From: DASQVO01 sp035640715 | GTDB taxonomy: Bacteria; Actinomycetota; Actinomycetes; Streptosporangiales; Streptosporangiaceae | Direction: 5' to 3' | NCBI GenBank assembly: GCA_035640715.1 | Contig: DASQVO010000030.1 | Span: 1-9,162 of the forward strand | DNA length: 9,162 nt | Shown here: piece by piece, positions 6,201 to 9,162 of the stretch | Layout: every line of letters begins with the position of its first letter | Numbering within the stretch: position 1 is the first letter of the stretch | Notes under the pieces: generated by a model | Database searches by the model: none | Told to the model about the DNA's origin: nothing | Seen by the model: only the letters and a program-made list of their open reading frames with translations | Program-made: the position numbers and the translations under genes

Positions 6201-6815
6201 TCAGCCCTCCTGTCGGTTTCCGGCGCCATTGCGCCGACCGGTCTGGTCCTGCGTATCAAATCCGTCAAATTGCCGCAGCGCTTCCCACATGGGAAGGACC
6301 GCGTCATCGTGGCGGTGCCCCGGGCCGGCTTCGGCGAGCCGGACACCGCACTGGGCACACAACCCTGGGCAGTCGTCGCTGCACAGTGGCGACAGCGGCA
6401 GTGCGAGCACCACCGCATCGCGGAACACCGGCTCGAGGTCGAGCAGGTCGCCGTCGAGCACCTGGCCGTCCTCATCGTCCTCCGCCGAACTCGGCTCGTA
6501 GGCGTAAAGCTCCTGGAAGCCGACCTCCACGGAAGAGGCCAGCGGCTCAAGGCAACGTGCACACTCGCCGACGACAGGCGCAGCCGCCGTGCCGGTGACA
6601 AGCACGCCCTCCGTCACGGCCTCCAGCCGCACGGACATCTCGACATCGGCTTCCGCCGGGACCTCCGCAAGCTCGACGCGCAGGTTTTCTGGCGCTGGGA
6701 TCTTACGAGTCTCCTCCCGCGCGGCTCCGGGCTGGCGCCCTAGTGCCCGCGTGTTGAAGACGAGCACCCCGCGGGGGTCGAGTGTCGTCGGAGACTTCCT
6801 GCGTGCGTGAGGCAT
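6201..6815 (-). CDS. yceD: YceD/DUF177 family protein (23S rRNA accumulation protein)
   Basis: The YceD/DUF177 family is linked to 23S rRNA accumulation and almost always precedes rpmF; its exact biochemical activity is not settled. Its 204 residues contain LDPRGVLVFNTRALGRQPG (12-30), typical of actinobacterial members. A central beta-rich part carries GECARCLEP (C85, C88). Next is an acidic stretch (SSAEDDEDGQ). The conserved end is DLEPVFRDAVVLALPLSPLC with C145, C149, C153 and C156 in SPLCSDDCPGLCAQCG, which looks like a metal-binding cluster. The ATG at 6815 has no clear Shine-Dalgarno sequence. A candidate promoter 36 nt upstream makes this the likely first gene of the yceD-rpmF-rnc-mutM-acyP cluster. 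Confidence 0.92.
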   Translation of the reverse strand: MPHARRKSPTTLDPRGVLVFNTRALGRQPGAAREETRKIPAPENLRVELAEVPAEADVEMSVRLEAVTEGVLVTGTAAAPVVGECARCLEPLASSVEVGFQELYAYEPSSAEDDEDGQVLDGDLLDLEPVFRDAVVLALPLSPLCSDDCPGLCAQCGVRLAEAGPGHRHDDAVLPMWEALRQFDGFDTQDQTGRRNGAGNRQEG

Positions 6816-6850
6816 GACAGTTACCGGTATCGGTCAGTGCTGGACGGTTC

Positions 6851-6879
6851 AGCTTACATAGGGCTCGCGAGATTCCCAA
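6851..6879 (-). promoter_or_regulatory. Candidate promoter for the yceD-rpmF-rnc-mutM-acyP cluster
   Basis: On the minus strand, TTGGGA (6879-6874) and TAAGCT (6856-6851, fits the actinobacterial TANNNT -10) are exactly 17 bp apart in the 99-bp coaD-yceD gap. Initiation would fall near 6844 and give a leader of about 30 nt. This is consensus matching only. Confidence 0.5.
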
Positions 6880-6914
6880 CTCGGCAAGCGCCCGCCAGAA
6901 CTCTCGATGCTACT

Positions 6915-7394
6915 CTACGACTCCGCGAGGCGTGCCCGGAGCTTGCCAATGACCGGCTCCGGGACGAGGCCGCTGACATCTCCCCCGTACTTCGCAATCT
7001 CCTTGATCAGGCTTGAGCTGAGGAACGAGTACAGCGGATTCGTCGTCATGAACAGCGTCTCCACCTTGGCCATGCGGTAGTTCATCTGCGCCATCTGCAT
7101 CTCGTATTCGAAGTCGCTGACGGCGCGGAGTCCCTTGATCACGGCCGAAATGCCATGGGTCTCGCAGAAGTCGACCAGCAGGCCGTGAAATCGATCAATC
7201 CGGACATTCCCGTACTCGGCGGTCACGCCGCGCAGCATCTCGATGCGCTCGTCGACCGTGAACAGGCTGTGTTTGGTGATGTTGATAAGCACGGCCACGA
7301 CCACCTCGTCGTAGAGTCCGGCGGCCCGGCTGATGATGTCGAGGTGCCCGTTGGTGACGGGATCAAAAGAACCCGGGCAGACGACACGACGCAC
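6915..7394 (-). CDS. coaD: Phosphopantetheine adenylyltransferase
   Basis: Transfers AMP from ATP to 4'-phosphopantetheine, giving dephospho-CoA, the penultimate step of coenzyme A synthesis in the cytosol. The 159 residues match the family length. Visible motifs are the nucleotidyltransferase signature CPGSFDPVTNGHLDI (T14-x-G-H17), the substrate lysine in NITKHSLF (K41), IKGLRAVSDFEYEMQMAQMN (86-105) with R90, and the ATP-binding C-terminal region YSFLSSSLIKEIAKYGGDVSG. The start is GTG, with GAGGTGG 6 nt upstream. It follows rsmD after 141 bp, the usual actinobacterial order. An intervening GC hairpin suggests it may be transcribed partly on its own. Confidence 0.97.
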   Translation of the reverse strand: MRRVVCPGSFDPVTNGHLDIISRAAGLYDEVVVAVLINITKHSLFTVDERIEMLRGVTAEYGNVRIDRFHGLLVDFCETHGISAVIKGLRAVSDFEYEMQMAQMNYRMAKVETLFMTTNPLYSFLSSSLIKEIAKYGGDVSGLVPEPVIGKLRARLAES

Positions 7395-7500
7395 GCTGAT
7401 CCACCTCTTTCGCTACTCCGGCCAGGAGCCGGTGCCTCACCACGCCAGAACTCCCGTCCGTGCGCAGTCCGAGCCATCTCCGTCCTGACCTGCGGGACAC

Positions 7501-7520
7501 TCCCGCCAGGGCCGGCGGGA
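7501..7520 (-). terminator. GC hairpin just after rsmD, possible terminator
   Basis: Arms TCCCGCC (7501-7507) and GGCGGGA (7514-7520) are exact reverse complements around a 6-base loop, starting 15 nt after the rsmD stop on the minus strand. There is no U-tract, as is common for actinobacterial stem terminators. It may terminate rsmD or protect its 3' end. Confidence 0.4.
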
Positions 7521-7535
7521 TGCCGAGCCTGCCGC

Positions 7536-8129
7536 TCATCTTGGCTGCACCGCGGCAATCCCGGCGCGGTGACCGTACCAGAGCGTCGCGTCGCCGTATC
7601 GGCGTGACCTGCCAGGTGAGAAGCCCTCCGGCCAGCGCAGCGGCCCTGATCGGGAGGCACGCTCAACGATAACGAGGGCACCGGGCGCGAGCCAGCCTCC
7701 GCCGGCGAGCGCGGCCAGCATTGCTGTCACCTCGTCGTCCGGCATCGCGTACGGCGGATCCGCGAAGGCGACATCGCAGGGCTCTTCGCCTGCGGGAATG
7801 CCGCGCGACAGCATCCGCTCCACGCGGTCAGTGACAAGGCGGGCGCCGGGGAGCCCGACCGCGGCGATGTTGGCCCGGATTACCTGGGCGGCGCGGGGGT
7901 CGGCCTCGACGAGCACGGCGCACGCCGCGCCACGGGACAGCGCCTCCAGGCCGACCGCGCCAGAGCCCGCGTACAGGTCGAGCACGCGCACGCCATCGAA
8001 CGAGCCGAGGATCGAGCCCGCGGCAGCGAACAGTGCCTCCCGGGCACGGTCGCTGGTCGGCCGGGTCGTCCGCCCGGCCGGGGTTGCCAGCCGCCGTCCC
8101 CGGGCTTGGCCGGCGATCACGCGCGTCAT
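7536..8129 (-). CDS. rsmD: 16S rRNA (guanine(966)-N(2))-methyltransferase RsmD
   Basis: An S-adenosylmethionine-dependent enzyme that methylates N2 of G966 (E. coli numbering) of 16S rRNA in the assembling small subunit. The 197 residues contain the N-terminal motif IAGQARGRRLATP, RPTSDRAREALF (23-34), the SAM-binding motif VLDLYAGSGAVGLEALSRGA (49-68), an acidic ribose contact in VLVEADPRAA, and the catalytic DPPY (124-127) of amino-group methyltransferases. The ATG at 8129 fits the family N-terminus (MTRVIAGQARG). No Shine-Dalgarno sequence precedes it: the upstream minus strand is AAACTTAAAAC, so a leaderless or weakly initiated message is possible. It is divergent from the DUF2277 gene across 70 bp. 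Confidence 0.95.
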   Translation of the reverse strand: MTRVIAGQARGRRLATPAGRTTRPTSDRAREALFAAAGSILGSFDGVRVLDLYAGSGAVGLEALSRGAACAVLVEADPRAAQVIRANIAAVGLPGARLVTDRVERMLSRGIPAGEEPCDVAFADPPYAMPDDEVTAMLAALAGGGWLAPGALVIVERASRSGPLRWPEGFSPGRSRRYGDATLWYGHRAGIAAVQPR

Positions 8130-8139
8130 GTTTTAAGTT

Positions 8140-8160
8140 TGCACGCACGAGCCCCGTGCA
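8140..8160. repeat. Inverted repeat TGCACG-N9-CGTGCA in the rsmD/DUF2277 divergent region
   Basis: Perfect 6-bp arms (8140-8145 and 8155-8160) lie 11 bp upstream of the rsmD start, between two divergent genes. This is a possible operator; chance is not excluded. Confidence 0.4.
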
Positions 8161-8174
8161 TGGCCTGCCCGCCC

Positions 8175-8199
8175 GCCACGGGCCGCGTAATGTCGTGGC
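8175..8199 (+). promoter_or_regulatory. Leaderless-type promoter inside an inverted repeat, next to the DUF2277 start
   Basis: TAATGT (8188-8193) matches the actinobacterial -10 TANNNT and occupies exactly -12 to -7 if transcription starts at the A of the ATG at 8200. That is the spacing of leaderless mRNAs. No Shine-Dalgarno sequence is present. Perfect 6-bp arms GCCACG (8175-8180) and CGTGGC (8194-8199) flank the -10, so a protein bound there would block the promoter. No clear -35 is seen. Confidence 0.55.
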
Positions 8200-8472
8200 A
8201 TGTGCAGGAGCATCAAGACGTTGCGGGCGCCCTATGCGGAGCGTGTCACGGAGGATGACGTACGAGCCGCGGCGCTCCAATACGTCCGGAAAGTCAGCGG
8301 GTTCCGCGTTCCGGCCGCCCACAACGCCGAGGCGTTCAATCAGGCGGTCGACGCCGTCACGGACGCGACTCGCGCCCTCCTCGGCCAGCTGGAAGTACGG
8401 CACGGGCAGCTCCACCCAAGATCTTTACCGGCCGGTGTACAACGGCCAGCACAGCTAGTGACCCTTGCTTAG
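8200..8472 (+). CDS. DUF2277 domain-containing protein
   Basis: A conserved small bacterial protein of unknown function. The start MCRSIKTLRAPYAERVTEDD and the core AALQYVRKVSGFRVPAAHNAEAF (24-46) are diagnostic for DUF2277 as I know it. The rest is a predicted helix (NQAVDAVTDATRALLGQLEVR) and a variable tail. It has 90 residues with no signal peptide or membrane segment, so it should be a small soluble, mostly helical protein. Conserved C2, H41 and N42 could be functional, but I know of no shown activity. It is the only plus-strand gene in the window, divergent from rsmD and convergent with recG. Its TAG (8470-8472) overlaps the recG TAA (8469-8471). Initiation is probably leaderless. Confidence 0.9.
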   Translation: MCRSIKTLRAPYAERVTEDDVRAAALQYVRKVSGFRVPAAHNAEAFNQAVDAVTDATRALLGQLEVRHGQLHPRSLPAGVQRPAQLVTLA

Positions 8473-9162
8473 GCCTTGTCGAGGAATTCGGCCCGCTGCG
8501 GGCCGAGCAGATCACCGATTGCGTCCGCGAGCCCGCGATGGTGGGCCAGATCAGGGTCCTCGCCGACCACAGCCGCGGCTTCCTGGCGCGCCTGCCTGAT
8601 CAGGTCCTCGTCGGTGAGCAGGCTGAGCAGCTTCAGGCTGGACCTCCGGCCGGCCTGCGCGGCACCGAGCACGTCGCCTTCCCTGCGCTGCTCCAGGTCA
8701 AGGCGGGACAGGCTGAACCCGTCGGTTGTGGCGGCGACCGCGTCCAGGCGCTCGCGGGCTGGGCTGCCGGCCTCTGTCTCGGTTACCAGCAGGCACAGGC
8801 CCTCCGCAGTTCCCCGGCCAACCCGGCCGCGGAGCTGGTGGAGCTGGGATACGCCGAAGCGGTCGGCGTCCATGACAACCATGACGGTCGCGTTCGGCAC
8901 GTCGACTCCAACCTCGATGACGGTGGTGGCCACGAGGACGTCCAGGGTTCCTTCCGTGAAGGCACGCATCACACGGTCCTTCTCGTCGGGCGGCATCCGC
9001 CCGTGCAGCATGGCGAGGCGCAGCCCCGCAAGCGGCCCCTTCTCGAGCGCCGGGGCCATGTCGAGCACGGCAAGCGGCGCTCGCCGGGCAGCCGCGGCGG
9101 GCGTGTCTGCGGGGCTCCCGGCGCGTCCGCTGCCGGCACTGCCCGTGCCGGTGTCACCGTCG
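8469..9162 (-). CDS. recG: ATP-dependent DNA helicase RecG (C-terminal 230 codons; 5' end outside window)
   Basis: A superfamily 2 helicase that reverses stalled replication forks and migrates branched DNA. Only the C-terminal part is here. Visible are LAMLHGRMPPDEKDRVMRAF (motif IV region), VLVATTVIEVGVDVPNATVM (motif V), and QLHQLRGRVGRG (motif VI with its arginine finger). After these come the C-terminal helical segment with LDLEQRREGDVLGAAQAGRR and a short tail ending QRAEFLDKA. The frame is open to the right edge, so GTG at 9068 is internal and not a start. The first visible residues are a Gly/Ser/Ala-rich low-complexity stretch ahead of LAVLDMAPAL, an insertion compared with E. coli RecG. 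The gene ends convergently, overlapping the DUF2277 stop. Confidence 0.96.
   Translation of the reverse strand, partial: DGDTGTGSAGSGRAGSPADTPAAAARRAPLAVLDMAPALEKGPLAGLRLAMLHGRMPPDEKDRVMRAFTEGTLDVLVATTVIEVGVDVPNATVMVVMDADRFGVSQLHQLRGRVGRGTAEGLCLLVTETEAGSPARERLDAVAATTDGFSLSRLDLEQRREGDVLGAAQAGRRSSLKLLSLLTDEDLIRQARQEAAAVVGEDPDLAHHRGLADAIGDLLGPQRAEFLDKA

Noticed and set aside
6200..6601. In-frame N-terminal extension of the rpmF reading frame up to 6601.
   Set aside because: L32 begins MAVPKRRMSRSNTRSRR at 6199 with a good ribosome site; the extension lies entirely in another frame of yceD and has no L32 content.
7223..7681. 152-codon minus-strand frame spanning the rsmD-coaD gap.
   Set aside because: It overlaps the confident ends of both rsmD and coaD in another frame and has no family features.

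Overview
The window is high-GC chromosomal DNA from an actinomycete (Actinomycetota). Codon third positions are strongly G/C, GTG and TTG starts are frequent, and the proteins have an actinobacterial character. Examples are the SMC N-terminus, a YceD/DUF177 protein opening with LDPRGVLVFNTRALGRQPG, and a DUF2277 protein. The gene order recG - rsmD - coaD - yceD(DUF177) - rpmF - rnc - mutM - acyP - small coiled-coil protein - smc resembles the conserved housekeeping block I know from Streptomyces and relatives. I cannot place the genus from sequence alone.

Layout, read on the minus strand (right to left), the direction of nearly all genes. recG enters from the right edge as its C-terminal 230 codons (9162-8469). 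A DUF2277 gene on the plus strand (8200-8472) is convergent with recG, and their stop codons overlap. It is divergent from rsmD (8129-7536). After a 141-bp gap with a GC hairpin comes coaD (7394-6915). A candidate promoter (TTGGGA-17-TAAGCT) then precedes a tight cluster: yceD (6815-6201), rpmF (6199-6023), rnc (5934-4921), mutM (4917-4000) and acyP (3998-3702). Gaps within it are 1, 88, 3 and 1 bp. A 63-codon coiled-coil protein gene (3480-3289) follows and is closed by a perfect 12-bp stem terminator. About 570 bp without a convincing gene but with several inverted repeats separates that terminator from smc. The smc gene starts with TTG at 2634 and runs off the left edge, so only its first 878 codons are here.

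Functionally this is core machinery. It covers ribosome assembly and rRNA processing or modification (YceD, L32, RNase III, RsmD), coenzyme A synthesis (CoaD), DNA repair and replication-fork rescue (MutM, RecG) and chromosome organisation (SMC). I see no mobile element, tRNA, rRNA, CRISPR array or defence island, and no clearly new biological system. The points most worth a second look are modest: a possible RNase III autoregulatory stem in the rpmF-rnc leader, a roughly 95-residue disordered tail on RNase III, and a leaderless-type promoter inside an inverted repeat for the DUF2277 gene. Also of note are a 15-bp tandem repeat coding for a linker in the SMC hinge, the uncharacterised coiled-coil protein, and the palindrome-rich smc upstream gap.
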